Shown: piece after piece, positions 10,201 to 17,832 of the stretch | How positions within the stretch are numbered: position 1 is the first letter of the stretch | How the letters are laid out: the number at the start of each line of letters is the position of its first letter | From: Ruminococcus flavefaciens 007c | GTDB lineage: Bacteria > Bacillota > Clostridia > Oscillospirales > Ruminococcaceae | Direction: 5' to 3' | Assembly: GCF_000571935.1 (NCBI RefSeq) | Contig: NZ_ATAX01000008.1 | Location: 124,001-188,000, forward strand | Length of the DNA: 64,000 nt | The notes under the pieces: generated by a model | Database searches by the model: none | What the model saw: the letters and a program-made list of their open reading frames with translations, nothing else | Told to the model about the DNA's origin: nothing | Translations under genes and position numbers: made by a program

Positions 10201-10578
10201 GAATATGACAACAAGCAGTCTCAGGTAGGTCTGGAGCTTGACGTCATAGACCATTTCAACGGCTCCGTGAGAAGCGTAAAAACACTGTCGGGAGGAGAAT
10301 CCTTCAAGGCCTCCCTGTCCCTTGCTCTGGGACTTTCCGATGAGATACAGTGCTCCTCGGGAGGTATACGCCTTGATACCATGTTCGTGGACGAGGGCTT
10401 CGGCTCTCTGGACGAAAACTCTATAGAGCAGGCAATGCGCGCCCTTTCGGGGCTCTCCGAGGGCAACCGCCTTGTAGGCATAATCTCCCATGTACAGGCA
10501 CTTAAACAACGTATCGACAAGCAGATAGTGGTCCGCAAGGACAAAAACGGCGGCAGCTGCGCAGAGTTGATAGTCTGA
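7288..10578 (+). CDS. sbcC: Exonuclease subunit SbcC (Rad50-like ATPase)
   Basis: This SMC-type ATPase is the partner of SbcD. The 1096-residue protein has Walker A GDTGAGKTT at about residues 35-43 and long Glu/Lys/Ala-rich coiled coils. A zinc hook, CPVCG, lies at residues 550-554, almost exactly central as expected for Rad50-like hooks. The ABC signature LSGGE is near residue 1000 and Walker B is in MFVDEGFGSLDE. The ATG at 7288 overlaps the sbcD stop. Coiled-coil composition gives long spurious antisense reading frames here. No clear intrinsic terminator follows; the 245 bases downstream hold only the promoter of the next gene. Confidence 0.97.
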   Translation: MRPLKLEISGFGPYSGHTVLDLEALGGSGLYLITGDTGAGKTTIFDAITYALYGTASGQNRDNDNMLRSKYSALETPTYVELTFEYAGKRYKVRRNPSYPRPAKRGGGETQEAANAFFTYPDDRELSGKRDVDAAVYEITGLSDKQFKQIVMIAQGDFMKLITENTAGRREILRHIFRTANYQRLQEALKNDAAELKNECISRREGLRQYAGGIICGEDDEFAADIDRIKAEMPPVEYINEIMEKLINRDKARSEVFIRENEELEKKLSEAASRITMAEEKEKAASEREKASEQLTEAQHRIKLLEEELKAHKSRQPRLDEIAAETARIEAEMPEYEKLSVYEGNIARERSALSELSERLSAAAAEQTASAKQLEALRAELSELGSTGEKITLLSAEREKLQRRADELERLSEQLNEYENSLKSLSKAAHALKDKQHEHQELMDSSEALKEKLAGLRARHAELEGAGAEAEKLLSALEKLEKRIEDLKKLNIETCELEDRNTAYKAAAQRYLESAKEASELSRAYDRGYTAFLSDLAGVLAEKLEDGRKCPVCGSETHPEPAQKTVGAPTESELNELKEQLAEARSRAEDLSAEAAALKAAYTEQEKNVKQKMQELLGREDVSAELCSQELEGCAVQHDELGKKLARTGELKAEHDRLAKEIVSAEKQLTGIMAAIAETDKSLGELRTAHGSAAGTAEQLRSTAEKEAAKLIGSCPVEEVREKTVTEHLNVNAHLSDNAAQLAEEKARAQRRADVEKLIPATESRLSELSNEASELTAAQAARKERIGGLENSLAELKARLTFPNGEQARLGISSLRKESTEIRSAAEASENALRSAEKTAAELAGSLKQLTERISAFGDIDLDTETAERDRLNERKAHVLARIRELHTRTAVNCSALKNINSGSDELIQLEGRYKWLKNLSDTANGKLSDQSKFMLETYIQTNYFDRIISRANERLKVMSDGQYTLIRRKEYDNKQSQVGLELDVIDHFNGSVRSVKTLSGGESFKASLSLALGLSDEIQCSSGGIRLDTMFVDEGFGSLDENSIEQAMRALSGLSEGNRLVGIISHVQALKQRIDKQIVVRKDKNGGSCAELIV

Positions 10579-10728
10579 GTCACGAACAGGCATAAGCTGC
10601 TGATTTTTGCTTTGTGCATTTTGTCTAAACCATGTCCCCTTCACACGCGCAAAATCCGCATTTGCCGACCACATAATCGGAAATTTCTGTTATTTTTCAC
10701 AAATTTCAGCCTCAAACGGCTCGATTTA

Positions 10729-10757
10729 TTGATTTTCCGTAGATGAAATGCTATAAT
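10729..10757 (+). promoter_or_regulatory. Promoter of the repeat/LRR protein gene
   Basis: TTGATT (10729-10734) and TATAAT (10752-10757) are spaced by 17 bases. They lie about 65 bases upstream of the ATG at 10824. The remaining intergenic DNA from 10579 shows nothing else. Confidence 0.7.
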
Positions 10758-10823
10758 TATATTGTTGAATTTATTTTCTATCAGAATTGAAATCCGTAGA
10801 GATACTATTGGAGTGATAATAAA

Positions 10824-13268
10824 ATGAAAATAGAAAGGTGTTCTAATAAGCATTATTACGATGCTGACGAGTACAAGACCTGTCCGTATTGTTCAGGACT
10901 GTTGAGAGTTGATCCCGAAAGCGACAAGACACCTAAAAAGGTAAAGGTCGTAAAGGTCAGGGCTGTCAAGGCATATCATGCTGAAGAAAAGCCTGCTCTC
11001 AAGCCCGAGCAGAAGCCCGTTGAGACTAAACCTGCTCCAAAGGCTGAGCAGAAGCCCGCTGAGACTAAACCTGCTCCAAAGGCTGAGCAGAAGCCCGCTG
11101 AGACTAAACCTGCTCCAAAGGCTGAGCAGAAGCACGCTGAGACTAAGCCAGCTCCCAAGGCTGAGGAGAAACGTCCGGAATCTATATTTGCCCCCAAGGC
11201 TGAAATGAAGCCCGTAGAGACTAAGCCTGCTTCCAAGCCTGAGCAGAAACCTGTTGAGGCTAAACCCGCTCCAAAGGCTGAGCAGAAACCCATCGAGGCT
11301 AAGCCTGCTCCAAAGGCTGAGCAGAAACCCATCGAGGCTAAGCCTGCTCCAAAGGCTGAGCAGAAACCTGTTGAGGCTAAACCCGCTCCAAAGGCTGAGG
11401 AGAAACGTCCGGAATCTATATTTGCCCCCAAGGCTGAAATGAAGCCCGTGGAGGCTAAGCCTGCCCCAAAAGCTGAAATGAAGCCATTGGAGACTAAACC
11501 TGCTCCTAAAGCTGAGCAGAAACCCGCTGAGACTAAACCTGCTCCTAAAGCTGAGCAGAAACCCGCTGAGACTAAGCCTGCTCCAAAGGCTGAGCAGAAG
11601 CCCGCTGAGACTAAGCCTGCCCCCAAAGCTGAAATGAAGCCATTGGAGACTAAACCAGTTTCCAAGCCCGAGCAGAAACATCAGGGATCTTTATTTGCAC
11701 CAAAAAACAAGCCTGTCCGCACTGATGACGGCGACGAGCTTGCTATGGAAATCATGGAATCCATTCCTGCGCCGGAAAAGGTAAAATTCCCCACTACGAC
11801 CGTACCTCAGGAACTGGTTTTCTCCAGCCGCAAACACGCAGATAATTCTCCTGCGCCGATAAAGCTTGACCAGTTCAACGACAGGAACAGCATATTCCGT
11901 CCGAAAGAAACCAAAAAGTATGAAGAGCACAAAAGCTCCGCTAAAAAGGACGAAAAAAAGACCGAGACCGTTAAACTTGAAGAAGAGTTCATAGTAAAAA
12001 CTGATGTCCCGAAGTCTGAAGATAAGAAGTCTGAAGCTCCCAAGGAGATCAGGGCTGAGGATAAGAAGGCCGAAGCTCCCAAGGAGACCAAGACGGAGGA
12101 TAAGAAGTCTGAAGCTCCCAAGGAAATCAAGGCGGAGGATAAGAAGCCGGAGGCTCCCAAGGAGATCAAGGCGGAGGATAAGAAGCCGGAGGCTCCCAAG
12201 GAGATCAAGACGGAGGATAAGAAGTCTGAAGCTCCCAAGGAGATCAGGGCCGAGGATAAGAAGCCGGAGGCTCCCAAGGAGATCAAGGCGGAGGATAAGA
12301 AGCCGGAGGCTCCCAAGGAGATCAAGACCGAGGATAAGAAGTCGGAAGCCTCAAAAGAGATCAAGGCTGAGAAAAACGACAACTATGACAAATACGGCGA
12401 CCTCATCAACGACGAGAATATCGAGATAGATGACGTCAATAACATGGCTATTGACAAAAATGGAACCCTCGTAAAGTATGTCGGTACCACAGAATCCATA
12501 ACTATCCCCGAAAAGGTAAAGATAATCGGCAAATACGCCTTCCGCGGCAACGAGACTGTAAGACGTGTGGCAATGTCCGACAGCGTTCGCATGATAGATA
12601 AATTTGCTTTCTGTCACTGCTTCAACCTGGAAGAGATAGTTCTCTCAAAGAATCTTGAATCCATAGGCGAGAACGCCTTCCTCAAGTGCCTGCGCCTGAA
12701 GCAGATAAACTTCCCCGAGTCCGTCAAGAGAGTGGGCAAGGGCGCCTTCGGACGCTGCAACAGCCTTGAAAACGTTGTTCTCCCCGCATATCTCCAGAGG
12801 ATAAGCGACCTGATGTTCTTCTCCTGCAAGAAGCTGAGAAGAATAGTTATATCAGGCTCTGTGGAAGGCATCGGCAATGCCGCATTCTCCGAATGTTACA
12901 GTCTGAAGAAGGTCATTATCTCTAATTCTGTGGCAACTATCGGCGAAAGCGCTTTCTCATGGTGCAGATCCCTTGAAAAGATAGTTATACCCAATACAGT
13001 CAAGAGCATCAGCAACTGGGCGTTCTACGGCTGTCAGAACCTCACCGACCTGTCCATAAGCATGAACACCAAGGACATCAAGGAGGACGCATTCTGCGGC
13101 TGCGAAACTCTCTGCAATATCAATATCCTCGAATTCGAGGACGAGAATATCCCCCTTGACAGTATCAAGAAGGGCCACAAGCAGACCATAAGGATACTTA
13201 AACAGATCAACCGCAAAAAGGCTGAACGCTACGCCCGCGAGCACGGCTTCAGCACATTGTTCATATAA
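10824..13268 (+). CDS. Zinc-ribbon, 13-residue-repeat, leucine-rich-repeat protein
   Basis: The 814-residue protein has no signal peptide. The N-terminus (residues 6-24: Cys-Ser-Asn-Lys-His-Tyr-Tyr-Asp, then CPYC) resembles the short zinc-ribbon head found on some clostridial FHA and kinase-associated proteins. Residues 61-294 are 18 exact-length copies of a 13-residue unit of the type AEQKPAETKPAPK. After a linker, residues 398-514 are nine copies of a different 13-residue unit (AEDKKPEAPKEIK). Residues about 550-814 are BspA-type (LRR_5) leucine-rich repeats with units such as IGENAFLKCLRLKQINFPES. The repeats look extended and alternately charged, suggesting a flexible spacer between a zinc head and a protein-binding LRR tail. 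Cytoplasmic location is inferred from the missing signal peptide. Function is unknown. Confidence 0.85.
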   Translation: MKIERCSNKHYYDADEYKTCPYCSGLLRVDPESDKTPKKVKVVKVRAVKAYHAEEKPALKPEQKPVETKPAPKAEQKPAETKPAPKAEQKPAETKPAPKAEQKHAETKPAPKAEEKRPESIFAPKAEMKPVETKPASKPEQKPVEAKPAPKAEQKPIEAKPAPKAEQKPIEAKPAPKAEQKPVEAKPAPKAEEKRPESIFAPKAEMKPVEAKPAPKAEMKPLETKPAPKAEQKPAETKPAPKAEQKPAETKPAPKAEQKPAETKPAPKAEMKPLETKPVSKPEQKHQGSLFAPKNKPVRTDDGDELAMEIMESIPAPEKVKFPTTTVPQELVFSSRKHADNSPAPIKLDQFNDRNSIFRPKETKKYEEHKSSAKKDEKKTETVKLEEEFIVKTDVPKSEDKKSEAPKEIRAEDKKAEAPKETKTEDKKSEAPKEIKAEDKKPEAPKEIKAEDKKPEAPKEIKTEDKKSEAPKEIRAEDKKPEAPKEIKAEDKKPEAPKEIKTEDKKSEASKEIKAEKNDNYDKYGDLINDENIEIDDVNNMAIDKNGTLVKYVGTTESITIPEKVKIIGKYAFRGNETVRRVAMSDSVRMIDKFAFCHCFNLEEIVLSKNLESIGENAFLKCLRLKQINFPESVKRVGKGAFGRCNSLENVVLPAYLQRISDLMFFSCKKLRRIVISGSVEGIGNAAFSECYSLKKVIISNSVATIGESAFSWCRSLEKIVIPNTVKSISNWAFYGCQNLTDLSISMNTKDIKEDAFCGCETLCNINILEFEDENIPLDSIKKGHKQTIRILKQINRKKAERYAREHGFSTLFI
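11004..11705 (+). repeat. Tandem repeat, 39 bp x 18
   Basis: These are eighteen in-frame 39 bp units coding for a 13-residue unit. Units 5 and 11 are a variant (KRPESIFAPK), and unit 18 is a degraded version of that variant. The order suggests that blocks of several units were duplicated together. Confidence 0.95.
12015..12365 (+). repeat. Tandem repeat, 39 bp x 9
   Basis: These are nine in-frame 39 bp units of a second type. Residue choices at the variable positions cycle every three units (T..S, A..P, A..P), so the real duplication unit in most of the block is 117 bp. Confidence 0.93.
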
Positions 13269-13272
13269 GCAG

Positions 13273-13300
13273 AACGGGAGCTTTGAAAGCTCCCGTTTTT
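13273..13300 (+). terminator. Terminator after the repeat/LRR gene
   Basis: AACGGGAGCTTT and AAAGCTCCCGTT form a strong stem followed by a T run, five bases after the stop codon. Confidence 0.9.
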
Positions 13301-13318
13301 ATATAAGGAAGGAGAACA

Positions 13319-13393
13319 ATGAAAAAGCGCAGCCATGCACACGATCATTCTTTCCGGATATTTTTTATACTATCCCGCCATTATAGTCTGTGA
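13319..13393 (+). CDS. Possible 24-residue peptide ORF
   Basis: A very good ribosome site (aaggaaggagaaca) precedes an ATG with 24 codons (MKKRSHAHDHSF... ending SRHYSL). It lies just after a terminator and has no visible promoter of its own. It may be the relic of the start of a lost gene rather than a functional peptide. Confidence 0.3.
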   Translation: MKKRSHAHDHSFRIFFILSRHYSL

Positions 13394-13552
13394 GGACGGG
13401 ATCTCTTCCATAGTTATAATATACTCCGTTTTTTTGTAAAATATCTTATTGGAATGTGAAATCCTGAGGAAAGCTTTGTGTGAAATAACGCGGAAATATG
13501 ATAATATCACTTCCTGTCTGATGAAATTGTGAAAAAATTTTTAAAACCGCTA

Positions 13553-13581
13553 TTGACAACCCCGGAAAAAAGTGATATAAT
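13553..13581 (+). promoter_or_regulatory. Promoter of the asnS-asnA transcript
   Basis: A perfect TTGACA (13553-13558) and TATAAT (13576-13581) are spaced by 17 bases, directly upstream of a T-box leader. Confidence 0.88.
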
Positions 13582-13588
13582 ACAAGCA

Positions 13589-13880
13589 AATCAAATGCGA
13601 CGACGGAGAGAAGTAGCATGGAATTTCGTTCCCAGAGAGTGCGGGTATGGTGAGAGCCGCATATCAGAGTCTGTGTGAATAACACTCCCGAGCAGCAAAC
13701 CGAAAGAGTGCCGGATTCAGCGGAGCTTGCCGAGAAGGGCGGTTCGATGTATTCAGTGCTTCAAGTAGGGGCGACGTATTCCGCACGTTACAGCGGCTCA
13801 AAAGTGATCGCTTTTGCGGTAATTCAGGTGGCACCACGGGTATTATGCCCCGTCCTGTAGTTTCAGGACGGGGCTTTTTG
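13589..13880 (+). promoter_or_regulatory. T-box leader, asparagine-type
   Basis: This is the leader of asnS. The T-box sequence caggtggcaccacggg (about 13826-13840) is followed by a strong terminator (GCCCCGTCCTG / CAGGACGGGGC, then T5). The triplet AAC at 13681-13683 lies in the expected specifier loop (gaataacac) and encodes Asn, matching the downstream genes. Uncharged tRNA-Asn should therefore raise expression of both the synthetase and asparagine synthesis. Confidence 0.9.
13847..13880 (+). terminator. Terminator arm of the Asn T-box
   Basis: An 11 bp GC-rich stem (13847-13857 with 13864-13874) is followed by TTTTT. Confidence 0.9.
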
Positions 13881-13931
13881 TATTTCTGCTCGTCCTGCAT
13901 AATATTTTTAATATTGAAAGGAAGAACACTT

Positions 13932-15302
13932 ATGAAGCACATCGACGTAAAGGAGATAATCTCCTCAAAGGAATTTATTGGCCAGGAAATAACCATCTGC
14001 GGTTGGGTACGTACCTCCCGTAACTCAAAGAGCGTTGCCTTCGTTGAGGTAAACGACGGTACTTCTCTGAAAAACGTTCAGGTCGTAGTTGAAAAGGGCG
14101 AGAGCGACTACAAGGAGCCCAGAGTAGGTATGGCACTCAAGGTAACAGGTACTGTTGTTGAAGGCAGAAACAATACTGTCGAGATCAATGCTGTTCCCGA
14201 GGGCATCACCGTTCTCGGCGACGCCCCCACAGACTATCCCCTCCAGAAGAAGGGACATACCCTTGAATTCCTCCGTACTATCCCCCACCTCAGAGGCAGA
14301 ACGAACACCTTCAACGCTGTATGGCGTGTGCGTTCGGTACTGGCAGCCGCTATACACGAGTACTTCCAGACACATAACTATGTATACGTAAATACTCCCC
14401 TTATCACAGGCAGCGACTGTGAGGGCGCAGGCGAGATGTTCCAGGTAACTACAATAGGCTACAGCAACGATTACAAGAACGAAGAGGACTACTATACCAA
14501 CGATTTCTTCGGCAGAAAGGCAGGTCTCTCGGTATCAGGACAGCTCGAAGGCGAAATGGCTGCAACAGCTATGGGAAAAATCTATACCTTCGGTCCTTCA
14601 TTCCGTGCTGAGAACTCAAATACTCCCAAGCACCTTGCAGAATTCTGGCACGTTGAGCCCGAGGTGGCTTTTGCAGAGCTCAACGACGTTATCGAGATCG
14701 CCGAGGATATGCTCAAGCACGTTATCCGCACTCTCCTCGACAAGTGCCCCGATGAGGTCGCTTTCTTCGATGCACACTTTGAAAAGGGACTCCGCGCAAG
14801 ACTTGAGGAGCTCATCTCCCACGATTTCGGCAGAGTTACCTACACAGAGGCAATAGAGCTTCTCAAGAACTCAGGCGAGAACTTCGTATATCCTGTTGAG
14901 TGGGGCTGCGACCTCCAGACAGAGCACGAGAGATACCTCTCCGAGAAGGTATTCAAGAAGGCTGTATTCGTAACAGACTACCCCAAGGAGATAAAGTCAT
15001 TCTATATGAAGCAGAACCCCGACGGCAAGACCGTTGCGGCTGTTGACCTCCTTGTACCCGGCGTCGGCGAGATCATCGGCGGCAGCGAGCGTGAGGCTGA
15101 TTACGACAAGCTCATCGCTGCCATGAACGAGAGAAATATGAACCTCGATCTCTACAGCGATTACCTCGACCTGAGAAAGTTCGGCACCGTTCCTCACGGC
15201 GGCTTCGGTCTTGGCTTCGAGAGACTTATCATGTATACAACAGGTATGGCTAATATCCGCGACGTTATACTCTTCCCGAGAACAGTAGGTTCTATCAGAT
15301 AA
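13932..15302 (+). CDS. asnS: Asparaginyl-tRNA synthetase
   Basis: This is a class IIb synthetase that charges tRNA-Asn. It has an N-terminal OB-fold anticodon-binding domain (about 15-110, starting EITICGWVRTSRNS) and a class II catalytic domain with FGPSFRAENSNTPKHLAEFWHVEPE (motif 2 region). It ends with GGFGLGFERLIMYTTGMANIRDVI (motif 3). The length of 456 residues is normal. The true start is ATG 13932 after gaaaggaagaac; a longer frame upstream runs into the T-box terminator and is not real. The gene is controlled by the Asn T-box and is followed by asnA on the same strand. Confidence 0.98.
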   Translation: MKHIDVKEIISSKEFIGQEITICGWVRTSRNSKSVAFVEVNDGTSLKNVQVVVEKGESDYKEPRVGMALKVTGTVVEGRNNTVEINAVPEGITVLGDAPTDYPLQKKGHTLEFLRTIPHLRGRTNTFNAVWRVRSVLAAAIHEYFQTHNYVYVNTPLITGSDCEGAGEMFQVTTIGYSNDYKNEEDYYTNDFFGRKAGLSVSGQLEGEMAATAMGKIYTFGPSFRAENSNTPKHLAEFWHVEPEVAFAELNDVIEIAEDMLKHVIRTLLDKCPDEVAFFDAHFEKGLRARLEELISHDFGRVTYTEAIELLKNSGENFVYPVEWGCDLQTEHERYLSEKVFKKAVFVTDYPKEIKSFYMKQNPDGKTVAAVDLLVPGVGEIIGGSEREADYDKLIAAMNERNMNLDLYSDYLDLRKFGTVPHGGFGLGFERLIMYTTGMANIRDVILFPRTVGSIR

Positions 15303-15323
15303 TTTATCGGCAAAGCCGTTAAA

Positions 15324-15396
15324 GCTGAGAGTTGATGTGTTCGCTTCGCTGACATTATTATATCACCGTTGGCTGCACCACAGCTCTCAACTCCGT
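15324..15396 (+). other. Imperfect inverted repeat between asnS and asnA
   Basis: The gap between the two genes holds agctgagagttga and agctctcaactc, which can pair over GAGTTGA/TCAACTC around a 45-base interior. There is no T run, so transcription can continue into asnA. It may be a decayed small repeat. Confidence 0.35.
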
Positions 15397-15468
15397 AAAA
15401 GTACAGCACAGGAAGCATCAATGGCGCTGTTTCCTGTAAAAAATATCAAGTAAAGGAAAGTGATTATC

Positions 15469-16479
15469 ATGTCAAGATCGCTGTATATCCCAAAGGACTA
15501 CAAGTCGGTCCTCACGCTGAGAGAAACTCAGCACGCTATCAAATACATCAAGGACGTTTTTCAGCAGGCTCTCTCTTTTGCACTGACTCTGGACAGAGTT
15601 TCGGCTCCCCTTATCGTAAGAAAGGGCAGCGGTATAAACGATGACCTCAACGGCGTTGAGCGCAAGGTCGATTTCGACATTAAGGAAATTGCCTCGGAAG
15701 CCGAGGTCGTTCAGTCTCTTGCAAAGTGGAAGCGTATGGCTCTCTACCGCTACGGCTACAATGCAGGCGAAGGCATCTACACCGATATGAACGCTATCCG
15801 CCGCGATGACGATACAGACAACACCCACTCAATATTCGTTGACCAGTGGGACTGGGAAAAGGTCATTACTCCCGAGCAGAGAAATATCCATTTTCTCAAG
15901 GATACTGTAAAATCCGTAGTTAAGGCTATCGCTTATACAAAGCGCAAGGTAAGCCTCCGCTATCCCCAGATCGCAGGCAAGATCTGCGACGAGCCCTACT
16001 TCATCACCACTCAGGAGCTTGAGGATATGTACCCCGACAAGACCGGCCACGAGCGTGAACGCCTTATCACCAAGGAGCACAAGACCGTATTCCTTATGGG
16101 TATCGGCGGCAAGCTCTCCAGCGGCGAAAAGCATGACGGAAGAGCTCCCGACTACGACGACTGGTCACTGAACGGCGATATTCTCTTCTGGGACGAGGTA
16201 CTGGACGACTCCCTTGAAATATCCTCTATGGGTATCCGCGTTGACGCTGAGTCACTTAAGAAGCAGCTTGCAGAGTGCGGCGCTGAGGACAGGATGCAGT
16301 ACAAGTACCACCAGATGATAGCTGACGGAACTCTCCCTCTGACTATCGGCGGCGGTATCGGTCAGTCAAGACTTTGTATGCTTCTCCTTGAAAAGGCTCA
16401 CATAGGTGAAGTTCAGTCCTCTATCTGGTCTGAGGATATGATCGAAAAATGTGCGGAAAACGGCATCACCCTGCTGTAA
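15469..16479 (+). CDS. asnA: Aspartate-ammonia ligase (asparagine synthetase A)
   Basis: The product makes asparagine from aspartate, ammonia and ATP in the cytoplasm. The 336-residue protein has the class II synthetase-like AsnA fold. Recognisable segments include the N-terminal YKSVLTLRETQHAIKYIKDVF, VFVDQWDWEKVI-like SIFVDQWDWEKVI, and the C-terminal GGGIGQSRLCMLLLEKAHIGEVQSS split across the active site. The ATG at 15469 follows aaaggaaag. Placement behind asnS under one Asn T-box lets the cell answer a lack of charged tRNA-Asn by both making and charging asparagine. Confidence 0.97.
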   Translation: MSRSLYIPKDYKSVLTLRETQHAIKYIKDVFQQALSFALTLDRVSAPLIVRKGSGINDDLNGVERKVDFDIKEIASEAEVVQSLAKWKRMALYRYGYNAGEGIYTDMNAIRRDDDTDNTHSIFVDQWDWEKVITPEQRNIHFLKDTVKSVVKAIAYTKRKVSLRYPQIAGKICDEPYFITTQELEDMYPDKTGHERERLITKEHKTVFLMGIGGKLSSGEKHDGRAPDYDDWSLNGDILFWDEVLDDSLEISSMGIRVDAESLKKQLAECGAEDRMQYKYHQMIADGTLPLTIGGGIGQSRLCMLLLEKAHIGEVQSSIWSEDMIEKCAENGITLL

Positions 16480-16591
16480 TATCACAAACAGCTTTAAGCC
16501 ACGGCATTTCTGACGGTATATCGGAAGTGCTGTGGCATTTCTGTTAAAACTCCCGCATACTGCGGATAAAAAGAACAATAAGGAGAAAACA

Positions 16592-17269
16592 ATGAAAAAC
16601 GAAACCAAAAAAACATCTCTGCTTCCTACGCTGATAATATATACTATTATCTTCTATGCAGTCTGGGCTGTTTTTGAGCTGATCGTAAAAGAACCGCTGA
16701 ACAATACCATAAATAACAAGGCTGTCTCGGGATTTATACGGGACGGCATAATCAAAAACCTTGTGTGGACTGTCCCGGCAGCTCTTCTGGTACGGCATTT
16801 TTCGTCCGAGTTGTATGTCGGACTGAAGGAAATGTTCAGCGCCAGGGTCAGCTGGCTGAAGTATCTGCCGATATTCGCCGCTTTTACCATATATATTCTT
16901 GTTCCCGCATTTATAAGGACCGGAAGGCTGAAGATTAACAGCGATTTCGGTGTTCCTCAGATAATAATGATTCTTTTCGTCGGTCTCACCGAGGAAATGG
17001 TATTCCGCGGCTGGCTGCTCAACGCCTTTGCGGGCAAGGAAAGGAAACAGCTGCCCATGCTGATTCTCATTTCGGTGATGTTCATGCTCATACACATCCC
17101 AATCTGGATAACCCAGGGCATACTTGTATCGGTCTTTACTTCCCTGGGCTTCATTATGATAATAGTTCTGGGGATGATCTTCGGATCTGTATTCCTCAAA
17201 AGCAGGAATATACTCATTCCCATTGCGCTCCATATGTACTGGGATCTGCTGGTGGAGCTGTTCAGCTGA
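16592..17269 (+). CDS. CPBP-family intramembrane metalloprotease
   Basis: The 225-residue polytopic membrane protein belongs to the CAAX protease/bacteriocin-processing (Abi, CPBP) family. The family motifs are present: EEMVFRGWLLN (EExxxR) near residue 135, a conserved His in FMLIHIP, and a third His in HMYWDLL near the C-terminus. Members act as membrane glutamic/metal proteases or as bacteriocin self-immunity factors. No bacteriocin gene is visible nearby, so the substrate is unknown. The start follows aaggagaaaac. It is closed by the terminator at 17335. Confidence 0.9.
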   Translation: MKNETKKTSLLPTLIIYTIIFYAVWAVFELIVKEPLNNTINNKAVSGFIRDGIIKNLVWTVPAALLVRHFSSELYVGLKEMFSARVSWLKYLPIFAAFTIYILVPAFIRTGRLKINSDFGVPQIIMILFVGLTEEMVFRGWLLNAFAGKERKQLPMLILISVMFMLIHIPIWITQGILVSVFTSLGFIMIIVLGMIFGSVFLKSRNILIPIALHMYWDLLVELFS

Positions 17270-17334
17270 TACGCTTCTCTTTCACGGAGAATAAGTATAT
17301 CTGTCTTATAAGTTCGGCAGCCATACAGCAGTTC

Positions 17335-17363
17335 AGCCCCGAGGCTCTGCCCCGGGGCTTTTT
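17335..17363 (+). terminator. Terminator after the CPBP protease gene
   Basis: AGCCCCG and CGGGGCT form a stem followed by TTTTT. The next 470 bases to 17832 hold two more hairpins but no convincing gene. Confidence 0.8.
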
Positions 17364-17460
17364 CATGCTATTATCCTGCCATCAGATATCAGGACGGAGT
17401 TTTCAGTGATGCCCACACCTGCAATATTATCCGTTCATGATGCCTGCATCGCAAAAAGTG

Positions 17461-17496
17461 AAATGCCCTGTCCGAGTGCTGCGGACAGGGCATTTT
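17461..17496. terminator. Bidirectional terminator hairpin
   Basis: AAATGCCCTGTCCG pairs with CGGACAGGGCATTT, a 14 bp stem with a 7-base loop. A/T runs lie on both sides, so it can stop transcripts from either strand. Confidence 0.7.
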
Positions 17497-17519
17497 CAAG
17501 AAAAACTTATTGTCTGTGT

Positions 17520-17556
17520 GCAGAGCGGCGATAACACCGCTCTGCATCTGGTTTTT
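17520..17556 (+). terminator. Hairpin with downstream T run
   Basis: GCAGAGCGG/CCGCTCTGC form a 9 bp stem with an 8-base loop. A TTTTT tract follows a few bases later. From here to 17832 no supported gene was seen. Confidence 0.5.
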
Positions 17557-17832
17557 ATTCTGAACAAGCTGCCGTGTTTTATGCCGTGTGAAACTGCCCG
17601 AATGACAGCCGACGGCACTTTTCCCCCGAAAGACCTAAGATCTTCGCTCTCTGAATAAATACGCACCTATTATGCGTCCGAAAAACAGCATCTCTGTGAA
17701 GTGCAGCGATCCCGCATATCCTCCCCGTGCTTAAGTTCGGTATACGCGGTCTCACTGTGCTCCGCAGCTGCTTGTTCAGCATTTTGTTATCTATGATATG
17801 TCCCCCTTACAGGACTATCAAGCATTGAATCG

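Noticed and set aside
10893-11681. Long open frames on both strands over the repeat region (for example 262 and 229 codons antisense)
   Set aside because: They result from the 39 bp repeat being free of stops in several frames. They have no ribosome site, and the plus-strand frame encodes a coherent protein with zinc-ribbon and LRR ends.
11004-11705. Regularly spaced 39 bp repeats as a CRISPR array
   Set aside because: The units are directly adjacent with no unique spacers and encode an in-frame 13-residue unit.
13845-13931. N-terminal extension of asnS starting at 13845
   Set aside because: It would be translated from the T-box terminator stem, has no ribosome site, and adds residues not found in AsnRS. 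ATG 13932 has a good site.
17579-17782. 67-codon minus-strand frame in the gap before the surface protein
   Set aside because: It lacks a ribosome site, has no recognisable motif, and lies in a region of terminator hairpins.
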